Positions 26,590-34,015 of a stretch of DNA of 39,935 nt are shown piece by piece. Each line of letters starts with the position of its first letter. The stretch's first letter is position 1. This stretch comes from an uncultured Pseudomonadota bacterium (GTDB lineage Bacteria; Pseudomonadota; Gammaproteobacteria; Enterobacterales; Succinivibrionaceae). Location: contig ONIT01000010.1 of assembly GCA_900317945.1 (NCBI GenBank), positions 1 through 39,935 on the forward strand, written 5' to 3'. Made by a program: the position numbers and the translations under genes. The notes beneath the pieces are model-generated. The model saw only the letters and a list, made by a program, of their open reading frames with translations, was not told the origin of the DNA and did not search any database.

Positions 26590-28503
26590 TCAGTCCGGCT
26601 GAAGGCCGGCTTCCAGACGCTCCTTCTCTTCCTCAAGCTCGCCCCATCTGTCGGAAAGCTGCTCATCAAGGGCATTTGCCTCATCGAGATCAGACAGGAT
26701 CTGCTTGATTTCGTCGGGAGTGTGCTCCGTATAGAATCCAGCGGATCCTATTATATTCTGAAGCTCGGAAATTTTCTTCTCTGTTTCCTCTATTTTTCCG
26801 GGGAGCTCCGCGAGCTCGCGCTCCTCCTTGTAGGAGAGCTTTTTCTTCCTCCTGGGCTGCTCCTGCCCTGAGGCAGGCGCCTTCGCCTCGGGAGCGCCCT
26901 TCACGGCTGCGGCTTCCTTTTCGCGGATGCGCGCTATTTCAGCCTCGGCCTCCTTATAGCCTCCGTCTACGGTGATTACCCTGCCGTTCCCCGTGAAGCA
27001 CCAGGTCTCGGTCGCGACATTGTCGACAAACCAGCGGTCATGGCTCACCACGATAATCGTAATGCTGAGGCTTGTGATCATCTCCTCAAGGAGCGCGAGC
27101 GTCTCCATGTCGAGGTCGTTGGTCGGCTCATCAAGGATGAGGAGATTGCAGGGCTTCAGGAAAATCTTGGCGAGGAGCAGTCTGTTCTTCTCTCCCCCGG
27201 AGAGCGCGCTCACCGGCGACACCGCGCGCCTCGGCTCAAAAAGGAAGTCGCTCAGGTAGCTTATAACCGACTTCTTCTTCCCAGCGATCTCAACCTCGGT
27301 GCGCCCGGGCGCAATATTGTCCCTGACGGAGAGGTTCTCCTCAAGCTTGTCGCGGTACTGGTCAAAGTAGGCAACCTCAAGCCTGGTGCCGGTCTTAATC
27401 GTGCCGGAATCAGGCGCGAGCTCGCCGAGGAGCATCTTTATGAGAGTGGACTTTCCGGCGCCGTTGGGTCCCAGGACCGCGATCTTGTCTCCCCTCAGCA
27501 CGCTGAAGGAGAAATCCTTTATGAGGCACTTTCCGCCGAGGCTCTTCGAGACATTCTCGCCCTCGAAGACGATCTTCCCCGAGAGCTCAGCCTCTCCGAC
27601 GCTGAGCCTCATCTGGCCCATGCGCTTCCTTCTCTCGGCGAACTCGCGGCGCATCTCCTTGAGCTTCTTCACCCTGCCGGCGTTCCGCGTAAGGCGGGCC
27701 TTGATGCCCTTCCTGATCCAGATCTCCTCCTCGGAGAGCCTCCGGTCAAAGTCGGCGTTCGCTATATCCTCCTTCCGGAGCTCCTCCTCCTTCATGGAGC
27801 GGTATTTTGAGTAGTTCCCGGGATATGATCTGATGACTCCGCGGTCGAGCTCCACAATCCTCGTGGCCACGTCATCGATGAACGCACGGTCATGGCTGAT
27901 GAAAATCACCGTGCCGCTGTATGAGGATATAAAACTCTCAATCCAGAGGATCGACTCAACGTCAAGGTGGTTCGTAGGCTCGTCAAGGAGCAGCACGGTA
28001 GGCTCCGTCACAAGCGCGCGCGAAAGAGAGACCTTGCGCAGCGTTCCTCCCGAGAGCGTGGTGAGGAGCGAGTCCTCGGGAAGATGCAGATCCGAGATGG
28101 TCTTCTTCGCCCGCTCGAGAAACTTCCAGGCGCCGGAGTCCTCCAGCCTTGCGGAAAGCGACATCATGGCCGCGGAGTCAGCCTTTGCTGAGGCTCGGTC
28201 ATACTCAGAAAGGAGAGATGCCAGCTCCGGCTCCGCCGAGAGCACGTAGTCAAGGACGGTGAGGCCAGGATCGCGCGGCGGCTCCTGGTCAAGCTCAGCG
28301 ACCTTCTGGCCGCGCTCCATGGCGAAAATGCCGTCATCAAGCTTCTGCTTTCCGGCAATCACCCGGAGAAGCGTTGACTTCCCGGTGCCGTTCCTTCCGA
28401 CAAGGCAGAGCCTCTCGCCCTGCTCAACTGAGAGCTCGGCATGATCAAGGATGGGCGCGGCGCTGAATGACAGCATCGCCCCGCGCACGGTAATTATTGG
28501 CAT
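26590..28503 (-). CDS. uup: ABC-F ATPase Uup
   Basis: A cytoplasmic ribosome-associated ABC-F protein with two nucleotide-binding domains and no membrane part. It has 637 residues (E. coli Uup 635). Domain 1 has Walker A GRNGTGKST, signature LSGGTLRKVSLSRAL and Walker B VLLLDEPTNHLD. Domain 2 has GPNGAGKST, LSGGEKNRLLL and LLILDEPTNDLD. A charged linker joins them (~240-300), and a C-terminal coiled coil (~545-637), the DNA- or RNA-binding tail special to Uup, is present. In E. coli Uup affects transposon excision and ribosome function. Its ATG overlaps the end of rlmKL by 10 bases, so translation is probably coupled. Confidence 0.93.
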   Translation of the reverse strand: MPIITVRGAMLSFSAAPILDHAELSVEQGERLCLVGRNGTGKSTLLRVIAGKQKLDDGIFAMERGQKVAELDQEPPRDPGLTVLDYVLSAEPELASLLSEYDRASAKADSAAMMSLSARLEDSGAWKFLERAKKTISDLHLPEDSLLTTLSGGTLRKVSLSRALVTEPTVLLLDEPTNHLDVESILWIESFISSYSGTVIFISHDRAFIDDVATRIVELDRGVIRSYPGNYSKYRSMKEEELRKEDIANADFDRRLSEEEIWIRKGIKARLTRNAGRVKKLKEMRREFAERRKRMGQMRLSVGEAELSGKIVFEGENVSKSLGGKCLIKDFSFSVLRGDKIAVLGPNGAGKSTLIKMLLGELAPDSGTIKTGTRLEVAYFDQYRDKLEENLSVRDNIAPGRTEVEIAGKKKSVISYLSDFLFEPRRAVSPVSALSGGEKNRLLLAKIFLKPCNLLILDEPTNDLDMETLALLEEMITSLSITIIVVSHDRWFVDNVATETWCFTGNGRVITVDGGYKEAEAEIARIREKEAAAVKGAPEAKAPASGQEQPRRKKKLSYKEERELAELPGKIEETEKKISELQNIIGSAGFYTEHTPDEIKQILSDLDEANALDEQLSDRWGELEEEKERLEAGLQPD

Positions 28504-30704
28504 ATTTTCCTTACGAGATAGCAGCAGTGAATCTTCGGCGTTCTCCTGTAATCCTCAGGTATGGTCCTCGGCGTTACGTCCTCGGCGCTGAGCCCCAGGC
28601 CCGCCAGAGCCTCAGGATCAAGCGAGAACCCGCGGAAGTTGTTGGAGAAAATTATGAGCCCGCCGTCGGCGAGGATCCCGGAGATCAGGCGCAGCATCTC
28701 CTGGTAGTCGTCCTGCACGGAGAAGACTCCCTCCATGCTCTTGGAGTTCGAGAAAGTAGGAGGATCAAAGAGCACCAGATCATACTTCCTTCCCTCGTTC
28801 TCTGCGGTCTTAAGCCAGCGCACGCAGTCGGCCTTCACGAAGCGGTATTTCATGGCATCGGAGATGTCAATGCCGTTGAGCCTGAAGTTCTCCTGCGTCC
28901 AGTCGAGGTAGGTAGAGCTCATGTCGACTGAAACGACTGAGGAAGCGCCGCCGAGCGCAGCGGCAACGCTCGAGGTTCCGGTGTAGCAGAAGAGGTTGAG
29001 GAAGCTCTTGCCCTTAGCGTTGTCCCTGATGTAGCGGCGCACCAGGCGGTAGTCGAGGAAGAGCCCGGTGTCGATGCGGTCAGTGAGGTTCACAAGGTAC
29101 CTCGCGCCGTACTCGGAGACCATCAGCTCCAGGCTGTCATCGCGGCCTGACGCCTCATTCCCCGTATACTGGCTGCCGGCGCTCTGCCGCCTTCTCTGCT
29201 TGAGGAAGATCCTCTTTCCCTCAAAGCCGGTCGCCATCCTGACGCACTCAACCATGTCGAGGAGCCTTCTGTGCGACTCGTACTCCGGGATCTCCTTCGG
29301 AGCGCGGTACTCCTGTATGACCGCGGCGTCGCGGTAAATGTCGATTGCCGCGTTGTAGTCCGGGAGATCCGCATCATAGGCACGGTAAGCCTCGACGCCC
29401 TCGCGGGCTGCCCATTTCGAGAGATGCTTCAGGTTCTTCCTGAAACGGTTGAGGAAGGCCGTGGCAGACTCTGAAAGCGACTCGGTCCGCGGAGCTGCGC
29501 TTCCTGCTCCGGCATCAGCAGCCTGCCCGGCAGCCTCCTCCCTTTCACGCAGGGAATATACCCTGAGCTCGCATGGGAGCGAGCCGTTGAAGAGATGGTA
29601 GACCTTTGAGGCGCGGAGCCTGATGTAAGAGAGAAGGTCTTTTGAGGAGGAGATCACCGCCGCGGTAGAGCCGGGGAACTCACGCTTCAGGACGTCTCCG
29701 AGCTCCCTATAGACAGTGAGGAGGTCCTTGACGTTCCCCAGCCTCTCGCCGTAGGGCGGATTTGTAACCATGGTGGCTGGAGCCCCGTCAAAGGGATTCC
29801 TGAGGTCGCGGAGCTCAGAGACGCCGAACGAGACGAAATCAGCGACCCGGGCCTTCTCCGCGTTCTCCCGCGCAATCTCTATAATCTCCGGATCGCGGTC
29901 AAAGCCCATAATCCTGCAGGGAAGCCCCTTCTCCTGATGCTCCTTCGCCGTCTCCTCGGCCTCGGCTCTCACCTTCTCCCAGAGAGCCTCATCATGAATG
30001 AGGAGGTTCGAGAAACCGAGGCGCTTTCTCCGGAGCCCGGGCGCCATATTAAGGGCCGAAAGCGCCGCCTCGATGAGGATCGTGCCGGATCCGCACATCG
30101 GATCAATGAAGTTCGTGCTCCCGTCCCAGCCGGATCTCCTCACCATGACGGCTGCGAGGTTCTCCTTAATAGGCGCTGCACCGGCCTTCGCCCGGTACTC
30201 GCGGCGGTGCAGGGACTCGCCGCTTATGTCGATGCTGACGGTTACATGGTTCTTCCGGTCCAGGTGGACATAGATGAGGACATCAGGGTTACGGCGGTCA
30301 ACCGAGGGCCTCGCGCCCTGCTTCTTCCTGAAGCGGTCGACGATCGCGTCCTTTACCTTCACCGCGCCGTACTCAGTGCTCCTGATCTCGCTGTTCTGTC
30401 CGGAGAACGACACGGAGATGGTCTTCTCCACCGAGAACAGATCCTCCCAGGCGTAGTTGCTGATGCCGAGGTAGAGCGAGAGATCGTCATCAGCCTCGAA
30501 ATCGGTGAGGCTGAAGAGAATCCTCGATGAGAAGCGCGACCACATGGCGCTCTTATATCCCGTTTCCAGCTCTCCGGAGAACGATACTCCGGCAGTGGTC
30601 TCCCTGACGGCGGATGCGCCGAGCTCTGTAAGCTCAGCTGCAAGAAGCTGCTCCATTCCCTTAGGACAGGTTGCAAAATATTTGTACATAGCTGTTGGAT
30701 CCAT
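28494..30704 (-). CDS. rlmL: Fused 23S rRNA methyltransferase RlmKL
   Basis: A bifunctional enzyme: the N-terminal half makes m2G2445 and the C-terminal half m7G2069 in 23S rRNA. It has 736 residues (E. coli 702). The THUMP RNA-binding domain is ~45-160. The first methyltransferase has DPMCGSGT (201-208) and catalytic NPPYGERLG (315-323). The second has NLFCYTGT (570-577) and FDPPTFSNSK (646-655). The ~30 extra residues are mostly a low-complexity stretch near 388-415 between the halves. The start could be Met1 (30704) or Met6 (30689); neither has a good ribosome binding site, and the usual family N-terminus fits Met6 slightly better. It heads the unit rlmKL-uup-DUF3466. Confidence 0.94.
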   Translation of the reverse strand: MDPTAMYKYFATCPKGMEQLLAAELTELGASAVRETTAGVSFSGELETGYKSAMWSRFSSRILFSLTDFEADDDLSLYLGISNYAWEDLFSVEKTISVSFSGQNSEIRSTEYGAVKVKDAIVDRFRKKQGARPSVDRRNPDVLIYVHLDRKNHVTVSIDISGESLHRREYRAKAGAAPIKENLAAVMVRRSGWDGSTNFIDPMCGSGTILIEAALSALNMAPGLRRKRLGFSNLLIHDEALWEKVRAEAEETAKEHQEKGLPCRIMGFDRDPEIIEIARENAEKARVADFVSFGVSELRDLRNPFDGAPATMVTNPPYGERLGNVKDLLTVYRELGDVLKREFPGSTAAVISSSKDLLSYIRLRASKVYHLFNGSLPCELRVYSLREREEAAGQAADAGAGSAAPRTESLSESATAFLNRFRKNLKHLSKWAAREGVEAYRAYDADLPDYNAAIDIYRDAAVIQEYRAPKEIPEYESHRRLLDMVECVRMATGFEGKRIFLKQRRRQSAGSQYTGNEASGRDDSLELMVSEYGARYLVNLTDRIDTGLFLDYRLVRRYIRDNAKGKSFLNLFCYTGTSSVAAALGGASSVVSVDMSSTYLDWTQENFRLNGIDISDAMKYRFVKADCVRWLKTAENEGRKYDLVLFDPPTFSNSKSMEGVFSVQDDYQEMLRLISGILADGGLIIFSNNFRGFSLDPEALAGLGLSAEDVTPRTIPEDYRRTPKIHCCYLVRKICQ

Positions 30705-30791
30705 TAACAGAAAACAGAGCGGCTCATTCCGCCGCCGGGTGATCCTCAGGAAAAGCCCTGGCTCTCCGCCTCATGGGGATTTCCTGACTGG

Positions 30792-30828
30792 GTGCGGCAC
30801 CTTCACGGGCTCCCCGGAAGAGCCGCAC
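30792..30828. repeat. Inverted repeat upstream of rlmKL
   Basis: GTGCGGC and GCCGCAC, a perfect 7-base inverted repeat with an inner GGCTC/GAGCC stem. It lies in the 194-base gap upstream of rlmKL. A second hairpin (GCTTTG/CAAAGC, near 30868-30885) directly after the J-domain gene is followed by TCCCGTTTT and may be its weak terminator. Confidence 0.4.
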
Positions 30829-30898
30829 AAATTTAGCATGAAAACAGTTTCAGCACCGAAAACGGGAGCTTTGGGGGAGCAAAGCGCCTTTCTGCCTC

Positions 30899-31900
30899 TC
30901 AGCTCCTACCGTAGGCCGCGCGGACGGTCTCCCAGGCGTCTGTCACCTTCTTGCTCTCCGCCTCCATCCTCTCCCGATCGCCCTCAGCAGCACGATCCGG
31001 ATGGAATTTCGCGATGAGCCTCAGGTAGGAGCGCCTGATCTCCTCAAGCGTCATGCCAGGCGCCGCATTGAGGACCTCCAGTGCCTCGGAGAGCTCCGGC
31101 TTCGAGACGCCATGCCCCTGCTCCCTGAAGAGCGACCTGATGAAGGAGTTCGTCGCGGCATGGTAATAGTCGAACTGCGAGGCGTCACCTGCGGCGGCCC
31201 CTTCCTGCTCCCCTGCCCCGGCCTCCGGAGCGCCGGCTATAATCGCGCTCCGGTGAAGCTTTTTCCTCATGTTCTCAAGGCGCCGCTTGGACTGCCCGTC
31301 GCCCCTTGCCGAGGCAAGCCCCAGGAAATACTCGGCGCGCTTCCGGTCAAAGCCGGCTCCCTCGGAATAGAACTTTCCGAGCCTCGCGTCCGCGCTCTCC
31401 TGCCCCTGGAACGCCGAGGCCTCCAGCCATTCGCGCCCAGCGCTGGCGTTCTGCCCGACTCCGATGCCCGAGAGGTACATGACGCCGACCATCTCCTCAG
31501 CCTCCCGGTTGTGCATTGCCGCCGAGTCATGGAAGCAGCGGAACGCGGTCGGGAAATCCTTCTCCACGCCCTGGCCGTGATAGTACTTCATCCCGAGGCG
31601 GAACAGCTCCTCAGACTCAGCGGTCGCCGGATCAAGCTTAAGGTCGGACGGGACATGGAACGCCGGCCTCTTTCCGTCAAGGATCCCGTCAAGCTGCCTT
31701 TTTCTCTCCGAGCCGGCCCTCGCGGAAAGCCAGGTAACCGTCCCGGCGAGCATCAGCCCGGAGAGGACGGTCATGACCAGATAGGCGGTGCCAGAGAACC
31801 TGACATATAGCGCCCCGCAGAACACGAAGGCGAGCCCCAGGACGATGACGAGCGCCGCGCCGGATCTGCTGCGGACTGCTCTTTTAAAAACTTTAAGCAT
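30899..31900 (-). CDS. Membrane-anchored Sel1-repeat protein with C-terminal J domain
   Basis: 333 residues from the ATG at 31900. Two hydrophobic segments (~15-33 and ~38-59) anchor it in the inner membrane. Residues ~98-200 hold three Sel1-like repeats (LFRLGMKYYHGQGVEKD, MVGVMYLSGIGVG, DARLGKFYSEGAG). After an Ala/Gly-rich linker, residues ~272-330 form a J domain with the intact HPD (300-302: AKFHPDRA). J domains stimulate DnaK-type Hsp70 ATPase, so this is probably a membrane-tethered cochaperone that brings DnaK to something bound by the Sel1 part. DjlA has a similar plan (membrane anchor, middle domain, C-terminal J) but with a TerB-like middle. An in-frame TTG two codons upstream is a weaker start. 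A TATAAT lies only a few bases before the ATG. Confidence 0.85.
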   Translation of the reverse strand: MLKVFKRAVRSRSGAALVIVLGLAFVFCGALYVRFSGTAYLVMTVLSGLMLAGTVTWLSARAGSERKRQLDGILDGKRPAFHVPSDLKLDPATAESEELFRLGMKYYHGQGVEKDFPTAFRCFHDSAAMHNREAEEMVGVMYLSGIGVGQNASAGREWLEASAFQGQESADARLGKFYSEGAGFDRKRAEYFLGLASARGDGQSKRRLENMRKKLHRSAIIAGAPEAGAGEQEGAAAGDASQFDYYHAATNSFIRSLFREQGHGVSKPELSEALEVLNAAPGMTLEEIRRSYLRLIAKFHPDRAAEGDRERMEAESKKVTDAWETVRAAYGRS

Positions 31901-31905
31901 GCTCA

Positions 31906-31928
31906 ATTATAATGTCCGGATGCCGGAC
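31906..31928 (-). promoter_or_regulatory. Symmetric -10 and inverted repeat between the J-domain gene and smrB
   Basis: ATTATAAT (31906-31913) reads as TATAAT on both strands. Directly beside it is GTCCGG-ATG-CCGGAC (31914-31928), a perfect 6-base inverted repeat in the -10/-35 spacer of the minus-strand promoter. It looks like an operator or a stem. A good -35 is missing. If used, the J-domain transcript would have almost no leader. Confidence 0.4.
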
Positions 31929-32010
31929 AGCTCCCTGCCGCCTGGCTGGATCTGTGCAGACGCGCAGGGCCCATTATAGAAATTTTCAGATTAAATTTTC
32001 GGAGACCGCC

Positions 32011-32553
32011 ATGCCTGACCAGAGCGACCGCGAGCTGTTCCTCAAGGAAGTTAGCGGAATAGAGAGGCTCAAGCAGGACAGAGTGCCTGCAGGCAGACGG
32101 AAGGCTGGCGACAGGGAGTCCCTTGCGAGAAAGCGGCAGGCGGCCGAGCAGGGCTCCTTACAGGAGGAGAGCTTGGGCTTCACCACCGGGTATGTGGAGG
32201 AGATCGCTCCAGAGGGGATAATCTCCATCCACGACAGCGGAGTGCAGGAGCGGGTCCTCAGGAGCCTCCGCCGCGGCGACCTCCGCCCCGAGAGGCGGCT
32301 TGACCTCCACAACCACACGCTCGAGCAGGCAAGGCTCGCCGTCATGAACTTCATCTCCTCATCAGTGCTCCTCGGCATCAGGACCGTCATCATCGTGCAC
32401 GGCAAGGGCGAGTTCTCGAGCCCCAGGGCCTTCCTCAAGAGCCATGTCGCCTCCTGGCTTGCCCAGAGCCCTGATGTAATCGCCGCAGAGACCGCGGCTC
32501 CAAGGGACGGCGGCTACGGCGCGGTCTACGTGCTTCTCCGGAAAAGATCCTGA
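32011..32553 (+). CDS. smrB: SmrB, ribosome-collision endonuclease
   Basis: A 180-residue Smr-domain protein (E. coli SmrB 183). In E. coli it cuts mRNA between collided ribosomes and so triggers rescue. The N-terminal ~90 residues are charged and extended, as in SmrB. The Smr domain (~95-180) shows the catalytic-type RLDLHNHTLEQAR motif (Asp-Leu-His), the VHGKGE loop, and WLAQSPDVIAAETAAPRDGGYGA near the end. The frame runs back to 31912, but GGAG six bases before the ATG at 32011 and the normal length decide the start. It is convergent with tRNA-fMet. Confidence 0.9.
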   Translation: MPDQSDRELFLKEVSGIERLKQDRVPAGRRKAGDRESLARKRQAAEQGSLQEESLGFTTGYVEEIAPEGIISIHDSGVQERVLRSLRRGDLRPERRLDLHNHTLEQARLAVMNFISSSVLLGIRTVIIVHGKGEFSSPRAFLKSHVASWLAQSPDVIAAETAAPRDGGYGAVYVLLRKRS

Positions 32554-32570
32554 GCAAATACCTTCCATCC

Positions 32571-32610
32571 GGCAGTTTTCCTGCTCATGGATCTGCTGCC
32601 TGTCTTTTTC
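32571..32610 (+). terminator. Possible terminator of smrB
   Basis: GGCAG and CTGCC pair across a 20-base loop and are followed by TGTCTTTTTC. The stem is short and the loop long, so this is a weak call. Confidence 0.35.
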
Positions 32611-32635
32611 TGATTTCTGCTGATTCGAAGATGAT

Positions 32636-32667
32636 TTAAAAAAGAAAAGACCCGGATAACCGGGCCT
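32636..32667 (-). terminator. Intrinsic terminator of the tRNA-fMet gene
   Basis: Minus strand GGCCCGG-TTAT-CCGGGTC (one G-U pair) followed by TTTTCTTTTTT. Confidence 0.85.
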
Positions 32668-32675
32668 TAAGGAAT

Positions 32676-32752
<77 letters not shown>

Positions 32753-32765
32753 TCAACATGCCCAC

Positions 32766-32794
32766 ATTATAGTGGGTCATATGAGCTATTGCAA
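32766..32794 (-). promoter_or_regulatory. Promoter of the tRNA-fMet gene
   Basis: Minus strand TTGCAA (32789-32794), exactly 17 bases, TATAAT (32766-32771). The -10 is flanked by CCCAC and GTGGG, a 5-base inverted repeat. Confidence 0.75.
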
Positions 32795-32970
32795 GTATTT
32801 TTTGACATTATTCACAGAAACATTGAGCACACAGAATAAATCAGGTTAAATCAATATGTTATAAATTAATTATTTTTACAGGAAAACTGCCCGGTAGCGT
32901 GCGATGCAGCGGAATGCGCCGATCTTGCGGGAAACATGGCAGCAGAGGAAAGAAATGAAAGCGGATCCTG

Positions 32971-32988
32971 CCCCTGATGGCTCAGGGG
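32971..32988. repeat. Hairpin downstream of the metallophosphoesterase gene
   Basis: CCCCTGA-TGGC-TCAGGGG is a perfect 7-pair stem about 45 bases past the stop on the minus strand, without a T run. It may be a weak or Rho-aided terminator. The rest of the gap 32795-32970 is AT-rich with nothing recognisable. Confidence 0.4.
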
Positions 32989-33032
32989 ACAGCCTCTCAG
33001 GATTTTGGGAACATTACCGCAGGAACTGCGGC

Positions 33033-33845
33033 TCAGTCGCCGATATCGATAATGAGGTTGGGATCGAAGCTGGTGTGCTCGGCGTCAATGTAGCCAAGAG
33101 GATTGCAGACCACGCGGCAGTCTCCGATCATGTAGTCGGATCTGGCGTGGACATGCCCGTGGAACCAGTACTTGATGTTGGGATGGGCAAGGATGAAGCC
33201 GTCAAGATCATTGGCGAAGGCCGCCGCCAGGACAAGCTCCCTCGACTTCTCAGGAACCGAGAGCAAAGAGGGCGCATGATGGGTCATGACCACAATCCTG
33301 CAGTCAGGGTTCTCCCTGCACACCTCGTCGATATAGTCCTTGCTCTTCCTGAAGCGGCGCTCAAAATCGCAGGGCTCCATCGGCACTACGTCATCCGGGT
33401 TCTCCTCGCTCGGGTCACGGTCGCTCTTGCTGAAATTCTCCCTCGCGTAGACGAAGTCATTCATCATCTGCTGGGCATATTCCTCGACGTAGTACTTGCT
33501 CTCGGTGCCGAAAAGCTCATAGTTCGTCCAGAGCGTGCTGCCGACGAAGATGGTGTTGCCGAACCTCTTGCAGTCGTTCTCCAGGAAAGAGACATCAGAG
33601 TCAAGGGGGAAAGCCTTCCTGAGGCGCGCGATAAGATACTCCAGAGAGTGGTTCTCGTCGTTGTAGACCACATGGTTGCCGGCGACAATCAGCCCTTTTT
33701 TGATTGTCGGGACAAGATCCTCATAGAAGGAGAAATACCCGCTTATATCACCCATAATGAGCGTGAGGCAGTCATCCGGCGAAGGCGGAAGGACGTAGCC
33801 CTCATTCAGATCAAGGTGAAGATCGGATAAAACTCTTACTTTCAT
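33033..33845 (-). CDS. Calcineurin-like metallophosphoesterase
   Basis: A 270-residue soluble protein with the complete two-metal phosphoesterase motif set: SDLHLD (Asp8, His10), GDIS (Asp33), GNH (Asn57, His58), THH (His189, His190) and HGHVH (His229, His231). The substrate cannot be told; relatives act on nucleotides, phosphoproteins or small phosphate esters. A middle insert (~105-165) rich in acidic and aromatic residues is less conserved. The frame reaches back to 33911, but the extended -10 promoter at 33885-33893 lies downstream of that start, so translation must begin at the ATG at 33845, which also gives the family's usual opening. It is a lone gene between tRNA-fMet and carAB. Confidence 0.85.
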   Translation of the reverse strand: MKVRVLSDLHLDLNEGYVLPPSPDDCLTLIMGDISGYFSFYEDLVPTIKKGLIVAGNHVVYNDENHSLEYLIARLRKAFPLDSDVSFLENDCKRFGNTIFVGSTLWTNYELFGTESKYYVEEYAQQMMNDFVYARENFSKSDRDPSEENPDDVVPMEPCDFERRFRKSKDYIDEVCRENPDCRIVVMTHHAPSLLSVPEKSRELVLAAAFANDLDGFILAHPNIKYWFHGHVHARSDYMIGDCRVVCNPLGYIDAEHTSFDPNLIIDIGD

Positions 33846-33884
33846 GTCCGGCAAGTCAGCTATTTTGGGAAAAAACGACGATTC

Positions 33885-33893
33885 ATTATAGCA
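33885..33893 (-). promoter_or_regulatory. Extended -10 promoter of the metallophosphoesterase gene
   Basis: TGCTATAAT on the minus strand is an extended -10 (TGN before a perfect TATAAT), which explains the lack of a good -35. The start site would be near 33878, about 33 bases before the ATG. Confidence 0.6.
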
Positions 33894-33956
33894 TTGACGC
33901 ACAATAAACATGCAGCCGCAGGGCAGGAAAATCCCAAAATAGGCTCACGTATCACG

Positions 33957-33984
33957 AAAAAAGGCGGGAATCGCTTCCCGCCCT
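33957..33984 (-). terminator. Intrinsic terminator of carAB
   Basis: Minus strand GGCGGGAA-GCGA-TTCCCGCC, a perfect 8-pair stem, followed by six Ts. Confidence 0.92.
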
Positions 33985-34015
33985 TCAGAGACTTTAAAGT
34001 TGCCTGCCTTCAGCC

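Noticed and set aside
32904..33830. A 308-codon plus-strand open frame opposite the metallophosphoesterase gene
   Set aside because: The minus-strand frame carries the full phosphoesterase motif set, a promoter and a sensible start; the plus-strand product has no recognisable motif and is a mirror of those codons.
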